In this document: positions 8,383 through 17,299 of the stretch, piece by piece
How positions within the stretch are numbered: the stretch's first letter is position 1
How the letters are laid out: every line of letters begins with the position of its first letter
Assembly (NCBI RefSeq): GCF_900250115.1
Contig: NZ_LT984804.1
Coordinates: 1,689,301 to 1,753,300, forward strand
Direction of reading: 5' to 3'
Origin: Cupriavidus taiwanensis
Lineage (GTDB): Bacteria > Pseudomonadota > Gammaproteobacteria > Burkholderiales > Burkholderiaceae
DNA length: 64,000 nt
Translations under genes and position numbers: made by a program
The notes under the pieces: generated by a model
The model's input: only the letters and a program-made list of their open reading frames with translations
What the model was told of the DNA's origin: nothing
Databases searched by the model: none

Positions 8383-8595
8383 ATGGCCAAGAAATTTCCC
8401 ATCCATCCCAGCCATCCCGAGCGCGTCTGCTGGGGCTGCGACCATTACTGCCCGGTCGACTCGATGCGCTGCGGCAACGGCTCCAGCCGCACCCAGCATC
8501 CCGTCGAGCTGCTTGGCGACGACTGGCTCGAATGCGGCGACTGGGGCATCGAGTCGACGTCCGCCACCGGACCGTCCGGCACCACCCCCGGGTAG
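8383..8595 (+). CDS. DUF3079 family protein
   Basis: A 70-residue protein with the DUF3079 pattern: HPSHPERVCWGCDHYCP near the start, then MRCGNGSSRTQHP and LLGDDWLECGDWG. Four cysteines in the N-terminal half could bind a metal. No good ribosome-binding site is seen. It lies 89 bases after the zinc-ribbon gene and 70 bases before the semialdehyde dehydrogenase. Function of the family is unknown. Confidence 0.75.
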   Translation: MAKKFPIHPSHPERVCWGCDHYCPVDSMRCGNGSSRTQHPVELLGDDWLECGDWGIESTSATGPSGTTPG

Positions 8596-8665
8596 CGGGA
8601 TTACAATCGTTGTCTCCGGCTCAACCATAAGACCCGGCGCCACGCCGGCATACACCGAGACAACC

Positions 8666-10114
8666 ATGCTGAACCTCCAGGATTCCTCGCTGCTGCGGCA
8701 GCAGTGCTTGATCGACGGCCGCTGGATCGATGGCGAACGCCGCATCGACGTGACCAATCCTGCCACCGGCGAGCGCGTCGGCCAGGTGCCGCAGCTGGGC
8801 GCCGAGGAAACCCGCCAGGCCATCGAGGCCGCCAACCGGGCGCTGCCGGCGTGGCGCGCCCGCACCGCCAAGGAGCGCTCGGCGCTGCTGCGCAAATGGT
8901 TCGAACTGATCATGGCGAACCAGGAAGACCTGGCCCGCATCATGACTGCGGAGCAGGGCAAGCCGATCGCCGAGGCGCGCGGCGAGATCGCCTACGCGGC
9001 CTCGTTCATCGAATGGTTCGCCGAGGAAGGCAAGCGGGTCTATGGCGATACCATTCCCGCCCCGGTCAGCAACCAGCGCATCGTCGTGACCAGGGAACCG
9101 GTCGGCGTCTGCGCCGCGATCACGCCGTGGAATTTCCCCGCCGCCATGATCACCCGCAAGGCCGGCCCGGCGCTGGCGGTCGGCTGCACCATGGTGCTCA
9201 AACCCGCCTCGCAGACGCCGCTGACGGCGCTGGCGCTGGTGGCGCTGGCCGAGCGTGCCGGCATTCCCGCCGGCGTGCTGTCGGTGGTGACCGGCGCGGC
9301 CAGCGCGATCGGCGGCGAGATGAGCAGCAATGCGCTGGTGCGCAAGCTGACCTTCACCGGCTCGACCGAAGTCGGCCGCACGCTGATGGCGCAGACCGCC
9401 GCCACCATCAAGAAGGTATCGATGGAACTGGGCGGCAACGCGCCCTTTATCGTGTTCGACGATGCCGACCTCGACGCCGCCGTGGAAGGCGCGATCGTCT
9501 CCAAGTACCGCAATGCCGGGCAGACCTGCGTCTGCGCCAACCGCATCTACGTGCAGTCCGGCGTCTACGAGGCGTTTGCGCAGAAGCTGGTGGCCGCGGT
9601 GGCGGCGCTAAAGGTGGGCAACGGCATGGACGACGGCGTGCGCATCGGCCCGCTGATCGACGACAAGGCCGTGGCCAAGGTCGAGGAGCATATCGCCGAT
9701 GCGCTGGGCAAGGGCGCCCGCCTGCTGCAAGGCGGCCAGCGCCATGCGCTCGGACACTCCTTCTTCCAGCCGACGGTGCTGGCCGATGTCGCGCCCGGCA
9801 TGCTGGTCGCGCGCGAGGAAACCTTCGGCCCGCTGGCACCGCTGTTTCGCTTCGACACCGAGGACGACGTGGTCGCCATGGCCAACGACACCGAGTTCGG
9901 GCTCGCCAGCTACTTCTACGCGCGCGACCTGGGCCGGGTCTGGCGCGTCTCGGAACGGCTGGAATACGGCATGGTGGGCGTCAACACCGGCCTGATCTCG
10001 AACGAGGTGGCGCCGTTCGGCGGCGTCAAGCAATCCGGCGTGGGCCGCGAGGGCTCGCATTACGGCATCGACGATTACCTGGTGATCAAGTACACCTGCA
10101 TGGCCGGCATCTGA
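8666..10114 (+). CDS. gabD: Succinate-semialdehyde dehydrogenase (GabD-type)
   Basis: A 482-residue aldehyde dehydrogenase whose sequence follows the GabD pattern: LIDGRWIDGER at the start, TPWNFPAAMITRKAGPALAVGC, Glu254 in SMELGGNAPF and catalytic Cys288 in NAGQTCVCANR. These numbers are the same as in Escherichia coli GabD. It should oxidise succinate semialdehyde to succinate with NADP, the last step of GABA breakdown. No gabT neighbours it here. The gene at 5139 is a distinct ALDH subfamily, not a duplicate. Related semialdehydes (glutarate semialdehyde) remain possible substrates. Confidence 0.87.
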   Translation: MLNLQDSSLLRQQCLIDGRWIDGERRIDVTNPATGERVGQVPQLGAEETRQAIEAANRALPAWRARTAKERSALLRKWFELIMANQEDLARIMTAEQGKPIAEARGEIAYAASFIEWFAEEGKRVYGDTIPAPVSNQRIVVTREPVGVCAAITPWNFPAAMITRKAGPALAVGCTMVLKPASQTPLTALALVALAERAGIPAGVLSVVTGAASAIGGEMSSNALVRKLTFTGSTEVGRTLMAQTAATIKKVSMELGGNAPFIVFDDADLDAAVEGAIVSKYRNAGQTCVCANRIYVQSGVYEAFAQKLVAAVAALKVGNGMDDGVRIGPLIDDKAVAKVEEHIADALGKGARLLQGGQRHALGHSFFQPTVLADVAPGMLVAREETFGPLAPLFRFDTEDDVVAMANDTEFGLASYFYARDLGRVWRVSERLEYGMVGVNTGLISNEVAPFGGVKQSGVGREGSHYGIDDYLVIKYTCMAGI

Positions 10115-10126
10115 CCCGGCGCACCC

Positions 10127-10960
10127 TCAGCCCGCCGCGCCAACGGCGTGCCGCGCGTCGGGCGGTGGCGGCGCCAGCCGGCAGCTGTCCCGAAAGCGCG
10201 CGATCTGGTCGTGCACCTGCTGCATCTGTTCGACCTGGTAGCTGGCCCGCTCCCGGCTGTAGCGGCTGCCAAACTCATACAACGCGCCGTCCGCGGCGCG
10301 GGCCAGTCCCTCCAGCGCCTGCGCCAGCATGCGCCCCTCCACGCTGCGGTGCCGCCGCAAGCGCCAGGACAGCGCCTCCTGGCCCTGGTCGAGCAGGTTC
10401 TGCTGCAGGTAGCCCAGCCGCTCGGCCAGGCCCTGCGCGTCCTGCAGCACCGACAGATAGGCGCATACGACCGCCAGCCGCTGCTGCAATTCGCCGCCGG
10501 ATAGCAGCTCGCGCGCGCACGCGCCCCAGGCCTGCGCCTCGGGCGCATGGTCCGGCCCGCCGCCTTCGCGCACATAGACGTCCAGCGGCAGCACCGAGAC
10601 CGCCAGACCGGGTGGCAGCACGCTGGTGAAGCGGCTGGCGATGGCCTGCTGCAGGGTGCGGTCCAGCGCGCAGCACGTCTTGATGTCGGCATCGACATGG
10701 AAATCCAGCGCCGGCTGGCGGCCGTGGCCCACCGAGACCACCGCCCGCACCGGCGGGTGCCCCGCCATGGCCAGCGTCTCCAGGCCGGCTTCGATGCAGC
10801 GCTGCTCGGCGGCCTCGGCGCCAAGGGCCTGGACGATGTCCTGCATCTGCAGCGTGCCGGCGATTTCAGTGCGGTGCACCGCGGGCAGCCACCCGCCGCG
10901 GCGGCCAGCGGCCATGGTGGTCCGCTTCAGATCGACATGCGTGATCGCATTGCCCGTCAT
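10127..10960 (-). CDS. Hypothetical protein in the fnr-flhD-like operon
   Basis: A 277-residue soluble protein that I do not recognise. The ATG at 10960 has GGAGG 6 bases upstream. The N-terminal half reads as alternating strands and helices, including VRAVVSVGHGRQPALDFHVDADIKT; the C-terminal half is mostly helical with many Arg, Gln and Leu (LQQNLLDQGQEALSWRLRRHR), probably a helical bundle or coiled coil. There is no signal peptide or membrane segment. It lies 27 bases after the FlhD-like gene, on the same strand, so it is probably co-transcribed with it and with the FNR-type gene. A regulatory partner role is plausible but unproven. Confidence 0.65.
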   Translation of the reverse strand: MTGNAITHVDLKRTTMAAGRRGGWLPAVHRTEIAGTLQMQDIVQALGAEAAEQRCIEAGLETLAMAGHPPVRAVVSVGHGRQPALDFHVDADIKTCCALDRTLQQAIASRFTSVLPPGLAVSVLPLDVYVREGGGPDHAPEAQAWGACARELLSGGELQQRLAVVCAYLSVLQDAQGLAERLGYLQQNLLDQGQEALSWRLRRHRSVEGRMLAQALEGLARAADGALYEFGSRYSRERASYQVEQMQQVHDQIARFRDSCRLAPPPPDARHAVGAAG

Positions 10961-10987
10961 ATACCCTCCGATTCCTGAAGTCGTGTC

Positions 10988-11341
10988 TCAATCCCGCCGC
11001 GATGCCATCACGATCGCGGCATGCATGCCTTGCAAGGCGTGCGGCGGCTCAGCCTCGGTCAGCGCCGCAACCAGCAGGCTGTCATCCAGCCGGAAGCGGT
11101 ACAGCATCACGCTGGAGCGCGCCAGCGCGACCAGCTGCGTCGGCGTCAGCGATGCCAGCAGGCGGCCCACTTCGCGCCCGAGGCCGAGCCGGAACAGGGC
11201 CTCGGCCTCGTGCTCGCGCATCAGCCGCTGTACCAGCAGCAGGTAGGACAGGTTCAGCGTTTCGATCTGGCGAAGGCTGTCGGCGTCCGCTTGCTGGTGC
11301 ATGTTGGGCCCGCTTGCTGCGGCTGTGCTGGCTGGTTCCAT
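10988..11341 (-). CDS. FlhD-like transcriptional regulator (orphan)
   Basis: A 117-residue protein, the length of FlhD. The FlhD core is clear: IETLNLSYLLLVQRLM, then EAEALFRLGLGREV, SLTPTQLVALA and MLYRFRLDD. In flagellated proteobacteria FlhD pairs with FlhC to activate class II flagellar genes. No FlhC gene (about 190 residues with a four-cysteine zinc site) lies beside it and no flagellar gene is in the window. Instead its ATG (11341) comes one base after the stop of an FNR-type gene. A second ATG at 11302, just before HQQADADSLRQIE, could be the true start. It probably regulates something other than, or in addition to, flagella. Confidence 0.75.
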   Translation of the reverse strand: MEPASTAAASGPNMHQQADADSLRQIETLNLSYLLLVQRLMREHEAEALFRLGLGREVGRLLASLTPTQLVALARSSVMLYRFRLDDSLLVAALTEAEPPHALQGMHAAIVMASRRD

Positions 11342-11342
11342 G

Positions 11343-12146
11343 TCAGCCTTGCGCGGGTGCGCAGGCGCCGCCCGCCATGCGCAAGCGCGGCGCGGGCGCG
11401 TGGGCGAGGATCATCGGGCGCGCGGCAATGGCGTGCAGCGCGGGCTTGTCGAGCAGCGTGATGGTGCGGTGCCGGACCATGATCAATCCGCCTTCGGCCA
11501 GCCGCGAGAACTGCCGGCTGACCGTTTCCAGCGTCAGGCCGATATAGCTGCCGATTTCCTCGCGGCTCATGCGCAGCACGAAGGCCGACGATGAAAAGCC
11601 GCGCAGCGCGAAAGCGTCCGCCAGCCACAGCAGGAAGGTCACCAGGCGCTCTTCGGCCGTCATCAGCGCCAGCATGGTCTGCACCGCCCGCGCGCGCTGC
11701 AGCTGGCCGTCCAGCGCCAGCAGCAGTTGCCGGCCGAGCGGCGCCAGCGTGGCCGCGGCAAGGCGCAGCGCCTCCGCGTTGAACAGGCACAGCTTGGTGT
11801 CTTCGAGCGCGGTGGCATACGACGCGTAGTGCGGGCGCACCAGGCTGTCCAGCCCGACCATGTCGCCGGGAAAGTGGAAGGCCACCACCTGGGTGCGCCC
11901 GTCTTCGGTGGTGACATGGGTCTTGATGGTGCCGACGCGAATGGCATAGACCGATGTCACCGGGTCTCCCAGCAGGTACAGGAACTCGCCCTTGCGCAGG
12001 CGCACCGTGCGTTGCGCCGCTTCGACGCCCGGCGCGCCGCATGCCTGCCCGGCCGGTGCGCACTCGGGCCAGGCGCCGGCCATCTGGCAGCACGCGCTGC
12101 ACGGCAGGGCTTCGCGCTGCGGCTGGCGATCATCGGACTGTGTCAT
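11343..12146 (-). CDS. FNR-type Crp/Fnr family transcriptional regulator
   Basis: About 267 residues from ATG 12146. A cyclic-nucleotide-binding-like beta barrel is followed by the HTH MSREEIGSYIGLTLETVSRQFSRL, with the E-SR pattern that reads an FNR-type site (TTGAT-N4-ATCAA). The N-terminus has clustered cysteines (Cys16, Cys19, Cys20, Cys29, Cys36) and a central cysteine in TKLCLF stands where FNR has Cys122, so an oxygen-labile [4Fe-4S] cluster is likely. A longer frame to 12224 exists; 12146 is preferred because it puts the cysteines at FNR-like distances from the start. First gene of a three-gene run with the FlhD-like and unknown genes, divergent from a hybrid histidine kinase. Confidence 0.82.
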   Translation of the reverse strand: MTQSDDRQPQREALPCSACCQMAGAWPECAPAGQACGAPGVEAAQRTVRLRKGEFLYLLGDPVTSVYAIRVGTIKTHVTTEDGRTQVVAFHFPGDMVGLDSLVRPHYASYATALEDTKLCLFNAEALRLAAATLAPLGRQLLLALDGQLQRARAVQTMLALMTAEERLVTFLLWLADAFALRGFSSSAFVLRMSREEIGSYIGLTLETVSRQFSRLAEGGLIMVRHRTITLLDKPALHAIAARPMILAHAPAPRLRMAGGACAPAQG

Positions 12147-12395
12147 CGGCGCGGTGGGCTGGGAGACCTGGAGAACCTCGTGCGTCCATTCTATGGAGCC
12201 GCCCGGGCCAGACAATCCGTACATTCTGATTCCCGCCGCGGAAGCGTCCGACGCTGCCGTGCGCCGGGCGGCCGGGACGTCCGTACTGCACTTGGCCGTG
12301 CCGGCTGGTGCCAGCGAAGCGCAAGCAGGCGTATCCTTATCGCACCATCAGGATCGGATGCGCCGGCAACGCCGGCACGTCGCCCCACCCATCCC

Positions 12396-14369
12396 ATGAC
12401 AAGACGCCCCGACGATCCGCAAGCCCTTGCCGGCAACGCCAGCCCCTCCGAGGCCGGCGGCCCGGACCATCCGCATGCCGCGGATACGCCCTACCGGACG
12501 CTGGTGGAAGCCGTGCAGGACTACGCCATCTTCACGCTCGACGTGGGCGGCCATGTCTCCAGCTGGAACAAGGGCGCCGCCCGCATCAAGGGGTACCGGC
12601 GCGAGGAAATCCTGGGCAAGCATTTCTCGCAGTTCTATACGCCCGACGCGGTGGCCCGGCACTGGCCCGATGCCGAGCTGAAGGCGGCCGCCGAACTGGG
12701 CCGCTTCGAGGACGAGGGCTGGCGCGTGCGCAAGGACGGCACCCGCTTCTGGGCCAACGTCGTCATCACCGCGCTGCGCGACTCCGAGGGCCGGCTGATC
12801 GGCTTCGGCAAGGTCACGCGCGACCTGACCGAGCAGCGCCGCGCCGCCGAGGCGTTGCGCCAGAGCGAGGAATCGCTGCGCCTGCTGGTGGAGGGCGTCA
12901 AGGACTACGCGCTCTTCATGCTCGATCCCGGCGGCCATATCGTCAGCTGGAATTCCGGCGCGTCCTATATCAAGGGCTACCGCCGCGACGAGATCATCGG
13001 CCGCCATTTTTCGCTGTTCTACCCGCAGGAGGACGTCGCCGCGGGCAAGCCGGCGCGGCACCTCGACCTGGCCCGGCGCGCCGGCCGCATCGAGGACGAG
13101 GGTTGGCGCGTGCGCAAGGACGGCTCGCTGTTCTGGGCCAATGTCACGCTGACCGCCGTCTACGACGATTCACGCGCGCTGCGCGGCTTTGCCAAGGTGA
13201 CGCGCGACATGAGCGAACGCCGCCGCCGCGAGGAGCTGGAACGCTCCAGCCAGCGCCTGAACGAATTCCTGGCGACCCTTTCGCATGAACTGCGCAATCC
13301 GCTGGCGCCGGTGCGCAGCGCACTGACCGCGATGCGGCTCGCTCCCGGCGACCGCGCGCTCGCCAACCAGAGCCTGGCCCTGATCGAGCGCCAGGTGACG
13401 CATCTGAGCCGGCTCGTCGACGACCTGCTCGATATCGGGCGCATTACCTCCGGCCGGATCGAACTGCGCACCGGCCCGGTGGAACTCGACGAGATCATTG
13501 TGCTGGCGATCGAAGGGGCGCGCCCGGCGCTCGATGCCAAGTCCCAGCGCGTCGACGTGCAGGGCACGCCCGGCACGATCCGCATGGATGCCGACAAGAC
13601 CCGGCTGGTGCAGGTGATGCAGAACCTGGTACTCAATGCGTCGAAGTTTTCGCCGCCCGGCACGGTGGTGACGATTGCCACGGCGGTGCAGAACCGTACC
13701 CTGGAAATCCGCGTGACCGACCAGGGCCGCGGCATCTCGCCGCATGCGCTCGAGGAGATCTTCCAGCTGTTCGTGCAGGAAAGCCGGCCGGGCACCGATG
13801 TGCAAGGCGGGCTGGGCATCGGCCTGTCGCTGTGCCGCTCGCTGGTGGAGTTGCACGGCGGCACCATCGCGGCCACCAGCGCCGGGCTTGGGCTGGGCAG
13901 CACCTTCACGGTACGCCTGCCGCTGCCTGCCGCGCACCAGTCCGACGACGCGCACCGGGCCGCGCTGCCCGCCACCGGCCACGCCCAGGCCGACCTGCAG
14001 GTGCAGCGCATCCTGCTGGTCGACGACAACCGCGACGCCGCCGACAGCCTGGCGATGCTGCTCGAGATGTGCGGCCACGAGGTGACGATCGCCTACGACG
14101 GCTCCGAAGCCCTGCACGTGGCGCCACGCTGCCGTCCGCATATCGCGCTGATCGACCTGGCCATGCCGGGCATGGACGGCTTCGAGGTGGTGCGCGCCAT
14201 GCGTGGCGTGGCCGGCACCGAATCCACCCGTTACGTCGCGCTGACCGGCTTCGGCCAGCCGGCGGACCGGCAGCATACCGAGGCCGCGGGCTTCGATGCG
14301 CACCTGGTCAAGCCGGTAGAGCTGGAAACCCTGTTCGGCACCATCGCGCGGCTGCGCCAGCCCGACTGA
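12396..14369 (+). CDS. PAS-PAS hybrid histidine kinase with receiver domain
   Basis: A 657-residue cytosolic protein with no membrane segment. In order: two PAS domains (about 33-150 and 160-275) that share the pattern SWN-GA-IKGY-R-EI-G-HFS-FY, so they arose by duplication; a HisKA domain with His297 in SHELRNPL; an HATPase domain with LVQVMQNLVLNASKFSPPG and DQGRGI; and a C-terminal receiver with phospho-acceptor Asp587 in LIDLAMPGMDG. It probably senses a cytosolic small molecule or redox state through PAS and relays phosphate through its own receiver. No output regulator adjoins it. It is divergent from the FNR-type gene with a 249-bp gap, in which I found no convincing FNR box. Confidence 0.85.
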   Translation: MTRRPDDPQALAGNASPSEAGGPDHPHAADTPYRTLVEAVQDYAIFTLDVGGHVSSWNKGAARIKGYRREEILGKHFSQFYTPDAVARHWPDAELKAAAELGRFEDEGWRVRKDGTRFWANVVITALRDSEGRLIGFGKVTRDLTEQRRAAEALRQSEESLRLLVEGVKDYALFMLDPGGHIVSWNSGASYIKGYRRDEIIGRHFSLFYPQEDVAAGKPARHLDLARRAGRIEDEGWRVRKDGSLFWANVTLTAVYDDSRALRGFAKVTRDMSERRRREELERSSQRLNEFLATLSHELRNPLAPVRSALTAMRLAPGDRALANQSLALIERQVTHLSRLVDDLLDIGRITSGRIELRTGPVELDEIIVLAIEGARPALDAKSQRVDVQGTPGTIRMDADKTRLVQVMQNLVLNASKFSPPGTVVTIATAVQNRTLEIRVTDQGRGISPHALEEIFQLFVQESRPGTDVQGGLGIGLSLCRSLVELHGGTIAATSAGLGLGSTFTVRLPLPAAHQSDDAHRAALPATGHAQADLQVQRILLVDDNRDAADSLAMLLEMCGHEVTIAYDGSEALHVAPRCRPHIALIDLAMPGMDGFEVVRAMRGVAGTESTRYVALTGFGQPADRQHTEAAGFDAHLVKPVELETLFGTIARLRQPD

Positions 14370-14482
14370 GCGGCACGGCATCCGGCCAAACCCGACCTTC
14401 GCCAATCCCGAACCCGCGCGCGCCGCCGCTGCGACACACTGACGCCCGTTCCATCGCAACCGATCACGGAAAGGAGACAGCG

Positions 14483-15463
14483 ATGCAGGGTTGGATCAGG
14501 CGTGCGGCCATCGGGCTGCTGTTTGCATGCGCGGCCACCGCCGCCGGCACCGCGCTGGCGGACTACCCCGACAAGCCGGTGCGGCTGGTGGTGCCGTTCC
14601 CGCCCGGCGGCGCCACCGACCTGCTGGCGCGGGAGATCGGCAACGCGCTGTCGGCGCGGCTGCACCAGCCGGTGGTCATCGACAACCGCCCCGGTGCCGG
14701 CGGCAACCTGGCGGCGATCGCCGTGGCGCGGGCCCCGGCCGACGGCTATACGCTGCTGTTCGGCACCTTCGGCTCGCTGGCGGTGAACAAGAGCCTCTAT
14801 GACAAGCCCGGCTACGACCCGCTCAAGGACTTCGCGCCGGTGGCGTCGGTGGCCTACCTGCCCAACGTGCTGGTGGTGCATCCCAGCGTGCCCGCGCGCA
14901 CCGTGCCGGAACTGCTGGCGCTGGCGCGCAAGGAGCCGGCCAAGCTGACCTACGGCTCGTTCGGCAACGGCTCGTCGTCGCACCTGGCGGGCGAGCTGTT
15001 CACGCACCTGGCCGGTGTCGATATCACGCACATTCCGTACAAGGGCAGCGCCGCCTCGATGACCGACCTGATCGGCGGGCGCATCACCATGATGTTCGAC
15101 AGCGTCTCCACGGCGCTGCCGTATATCCGCGACAAGCGCGTGCGCGCGCTGGCGGTGACCACGCAGAAGCCCTCCGAGCAGCTGCCCGGCGTGCCGACGC
15201 TGGCCGCTGCCGGCGTGCCCGGCTACGAGCTGACCGCCTGGTTTGGCGTGGTGGCCCCGGCGGGCACGCCCAGGGCCGTGATCGACCGTCTCAACGGCGA
15301 GATCGTGGCGGCGCTGAAGCAGCCGGACCTGGCCGCCAGGCTGGCCAGCCAGGGCACGGTGCCCTTCCCCGCCACGCCGGCGCAGTTCGGCAGCTATATC
15401 CGCGCGCAATACGAGAAGTGGGACGGCCTGATCAAGTCCGCCAACATCAAGCTGGACAACTGA
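14483..15463 (+). CDS. Bug/TctC family tripartite tricarboxylate transporter substrate-binding protein
   Basis: A 326-residue periplasmic protein. ATG 14483 has AAGGAG 6 to 7 bases upstream. Residues 1-27 form a signal peptide ending ALA before DYPDKPVRLVVPFPPGGATD, the hallmark Bug start. Further hallmarks are IDNRPGAGGNLA, PADGYTLLFG and GVPTLAAAGVPGYE. Members bind organic acids or aromatic compounds for uptake by TctAB or for sensing. No tctA or tctB lies here, so it is an orphan, as are most Bug proteins in this order. It precedes two IclR genes and may serve the catabolic locus at 17488-22016. Confidence 0.88.
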   Translation: MQGWIRRAAIGLLFACAATAAGTALADYPDKPVRLVVPFPPGGATDLLAREIGNALSARLHQPVVIDNRPGAGGNLAAIAVARAPADGYTLLFGTFGSLAVNKSLYDKPGYDPLKDFAPVASVAYLPNVLVVHPSVPARTVPELLALARKEPAKLTYGSFGNGSSSHLAGELFTHLAGVDITHIPYKGSAASMTDLIGGRITMMFDSVSTALPYIRDKRVRALAVTTQKPSEQLPGVPTLAAAGVPGYELTAWFGVVAPAGTPRAVIDRLNGEIVAALKQPDLAARLASQGTVPFPATPAQFGSYIRAQYEKWDGLIKSANIKLDN

Positions 15464-15474
15464 CGCCTGCCATC

Positions 15475-15494
15475 GGGACGGTTCGGGCCGTCCC
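15475..15494. terminator. Hairpin between convergent bug and iclR genes
   Basis: GGGACGG (15475-15481) and CCGTCCC (15488-15494) form a perfect 7-bp stem around TTCGGG, 11 bases after the Bug stop and before the IclR stop. Suitable as a terminator in the plus direction. Confidence 0.5.
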
Positions 15495-15530
15495 AGGCCG
15501 TCCCAGGCCGTCTCAGGCCGTCTCAGGCCA
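15491..15530. repeat. Four tandem copies of a 10-bp unit
   Basis: The unit TCYCAGGCCG occurs four times in a row (two copies with TCCC, two with TCTC, the last ending CA). The stop codon of the minus-strand IclR gene lies inside the last copy. Confidence 0.8.
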
Positions 15531-16353
15531 CTTCCGGCGCGCCGAAGCGCCACGACAGCCGTGCCGCCGCCTGCCGCACCAGCGCGGCGGTGGCGCCTTC
15601 GGTGCTGCTGTCGAAGCTGCCGCTGGAACCCATCACCGCGATCACCAGCGCCAGGCTGCCGGTGTGGTCGAACACCGGCGCCGCCAGCGTGTCGATGCCC
15701 GGCACCGGGTGGCTCAGCGCATTGTCGAGGCGCGCCGCGCGCACCTGCGCCAGCCGCCCGGCGTAGGCCGGCGCCAGCTTGCCGCCGGGGCCGAGCACCT
15801 GGTCGGCGGCCGCGCCCGCCATGCGCAGGGCATCGTTCTGCAGCAGGCCCGCCAGCACGTTGGCCGGCAGGTGCGCCGCCACGGTGCGGCCGATGGCGGT
15901 ATGGACCAGCGACAGCACCGTGCCCACGCGCAGGCTGACATGCTGCGGCCGCGCCGATTCTTCCAGCCGCACCACGGTGGGCCCCAGCGGCCCCAGCACC
16001 GCCATGGCCACGCTCAGCCCGGTGGTCCCCGCCAGCTCGATCACCTCCGGTTCGGCCTCGCGCGTCGGCGACAGCCGTTGCAGCGCGATCAGCCCCAGCT
16101 CCAGCGCCAGCGGTCCGCACCGGTAGTTGCCGGCGGCATCGCGCGCCAGCAGCCCGGTCTTCTGCAGGCTGACCAGGTGCGGAAATGCCTTGGCCGCCGG
16201 CATGCCCGCGGCCAGGGCCAGGTCGCGCAGCGGCAGCGGCCGCCCGGCGGCCACCAGCGCGCCCAGCAGCTGGCCGGTGCTGTCGAGCGACTGGATGCCG
16301 CGCTGCGGCTTGCCGCCGTCGAGGTCCTGCGGGGTATCGTTCGCGCCGCTCAT
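15523..16353 (-). CDS. IclR family transcriptional regulator
   Basis: A 276-residue protein: an N-terminal winged helix (GIQSLDSTGQLLGALVAAGRPLPLRDLALAAGMPAAKAFPHLVSLQKTGLL region) and a C-terminal GAF-like IclR effector domain. Its ATG (16353) overlaps the TGA of the next upstream IclR gene as ATGA, so the two are translated together. The stop lies within a 10-bp tandem repeat. It probably controls the neighbouring Bug or monooxygenase genes in response to an aromatic or organic acid. Confidence 0.85.
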   Translation of the reverse strand: MSGANDTPQDLDGGKPQRGIQSLDSTGQLLGALVAAGRPLPLRDLALAAGMPAAKAFPHLVSLQKTGLLARDAAGNYRCGPLALELGLIALQRLSPTREAEPEVIELAGTTGLSVAMAVLGPLGPTVVRLEESARPQHVSLRVGTVLSLVHTAIGRTVAAHLPANVLAGLLQNDALRMAGAAADQVLGPGGKLAPAYAGRLAQVRAARLDNALSHPVPGIDTLAAPVFDHTGSLALVIAVMGSSGSFDSSTEGATAALVRQAAARLSWRFGAPEVA

Positions 16354-17177
16354 GCCGGGTCACCGTCGGCTTCGCGCAGGGCCGCGCCGATCTCCGCGCC
16401 GGCGGCGAGCAGTGCCCGCGCCGCCGCGCCATGCCAGTCGACCTCGAAGGCACCGGTCGATCCCACCAGCGTCAGCACCAGCCGCAGCGCGCCGGCGCCG
16501 TCGAGCACCGGCACGCTGAGGCTGCTGACGGCCGGACTGGGGACGTCGATGCTGCGCTCGATGCCGCGCGCACGGATTTCCGCCAGCCTGGCACGGAACG
16601 CGGCCAGCTCGGCTTCACCGGCATCCGGTTGCTGGGCCTGCCACAACGACTGCCACTGCGCCGGCGGCTGGAACGCACAGAACACGCGGCCGGTGGCGGT
16701 GGCCGCCAGCGCCATCACCGTGCCCACGTGCAGGTTGACGTGCAGCGGCGCGGTGGCCGGCACATAGCGCACGATGGTCGGACCTTGCGGCCCGGCCAGG
16801 CAGATCGCCACGCTGCAGCCCAGCGCCTGCGCCAGCGCGTCCGCGCGCGGCAGCGCGGCGCGCCAGGCGGCGTCCTGCTCGAGGTGCAGCAGCCCCAGGC
16901 GCAGCGACAGCGGTCCGGGCTCGTAGCGGCCGGACAGGTGGTCGCGCTTGATCAGGCCCAGCCGCGCCAGGCTGACCAGATAGGCATGCGCCTGCGCCGG
17001 CGCCAGCTGCGCGGCGTCGGCCAGCGCCGCCAGCGGCATCGGCACGCGCGCCGCGGCCAGCGCCGCGAGCAGACGCGCGCCCACCTCCACGCTCTGGATG
17101 CCGCGCTGCGTCTTGTCGGCGCGCGCCGCCGGCGCACCGGCCGGCGCTACCGGTGCCCCTGCCCTGGGTCTGGCCAT
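16350..17177 (-). CDS. IclR family transcriptional regulator (tandem paralogue)
   Basis: A 275-residue protein with the same plan as the following IclR gene: winged helix containing TQRGIQSVEVGARLLAALA and LAPAQAHAYLVSLARLGLI, then the effector domain with LHVNLHVGTVMALAATATGRVF. Similar length, the shared RGIQS entry and head-to-tail order suggest a local duplication. It reads away from the frameshifted hydrolase gene across a 310-bp region with a TAATCA-N9-TGATTA inverted repeat, so it is the best candidate regulator of that catabolic operon. Confidence 0.85.
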   Translation of the reverse strand: MARPRAGAPVAPAGAPAARADKTQRGIQSVEVGARLLAALAAARVPMPLAALADAAQLAPAQAHAYLVSLARLGLIKRDHLSGRYEPGPLSLRLGLLHLEQDAAWRAALPRADALAQALGCSVAICLAGPQGPTIVRYVPATAPLHVNLHVGTVMALAATATGRVFCAFQPPAQWQSLWQAQQPDAGEAELAAFRARLAEIRARGIERSIDVPSPAVSSLSVPVLDGAGALRLVLTLVGSTGAFEVDWHGAAARALLAAGAEIGAALREADGDPA

Positions 17178-17299
17178 TCGCGTCCTGTGTGATCGGAAAA
17201 ACCGGATATTAATCGAACGCCTCCCGGATCCCGCGTCATACGGGTTTACGCTGACCCCGATCCGGTCGGCGCGTGTCGCCCCAATTATTTGTCATAGGC

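Noticed and set aside
10127..10960. FlhC partner for the FlhD-like protein
   Set aside because: The 277-residue product has no FlhC sequence pattern or four-cysteine zinc site.
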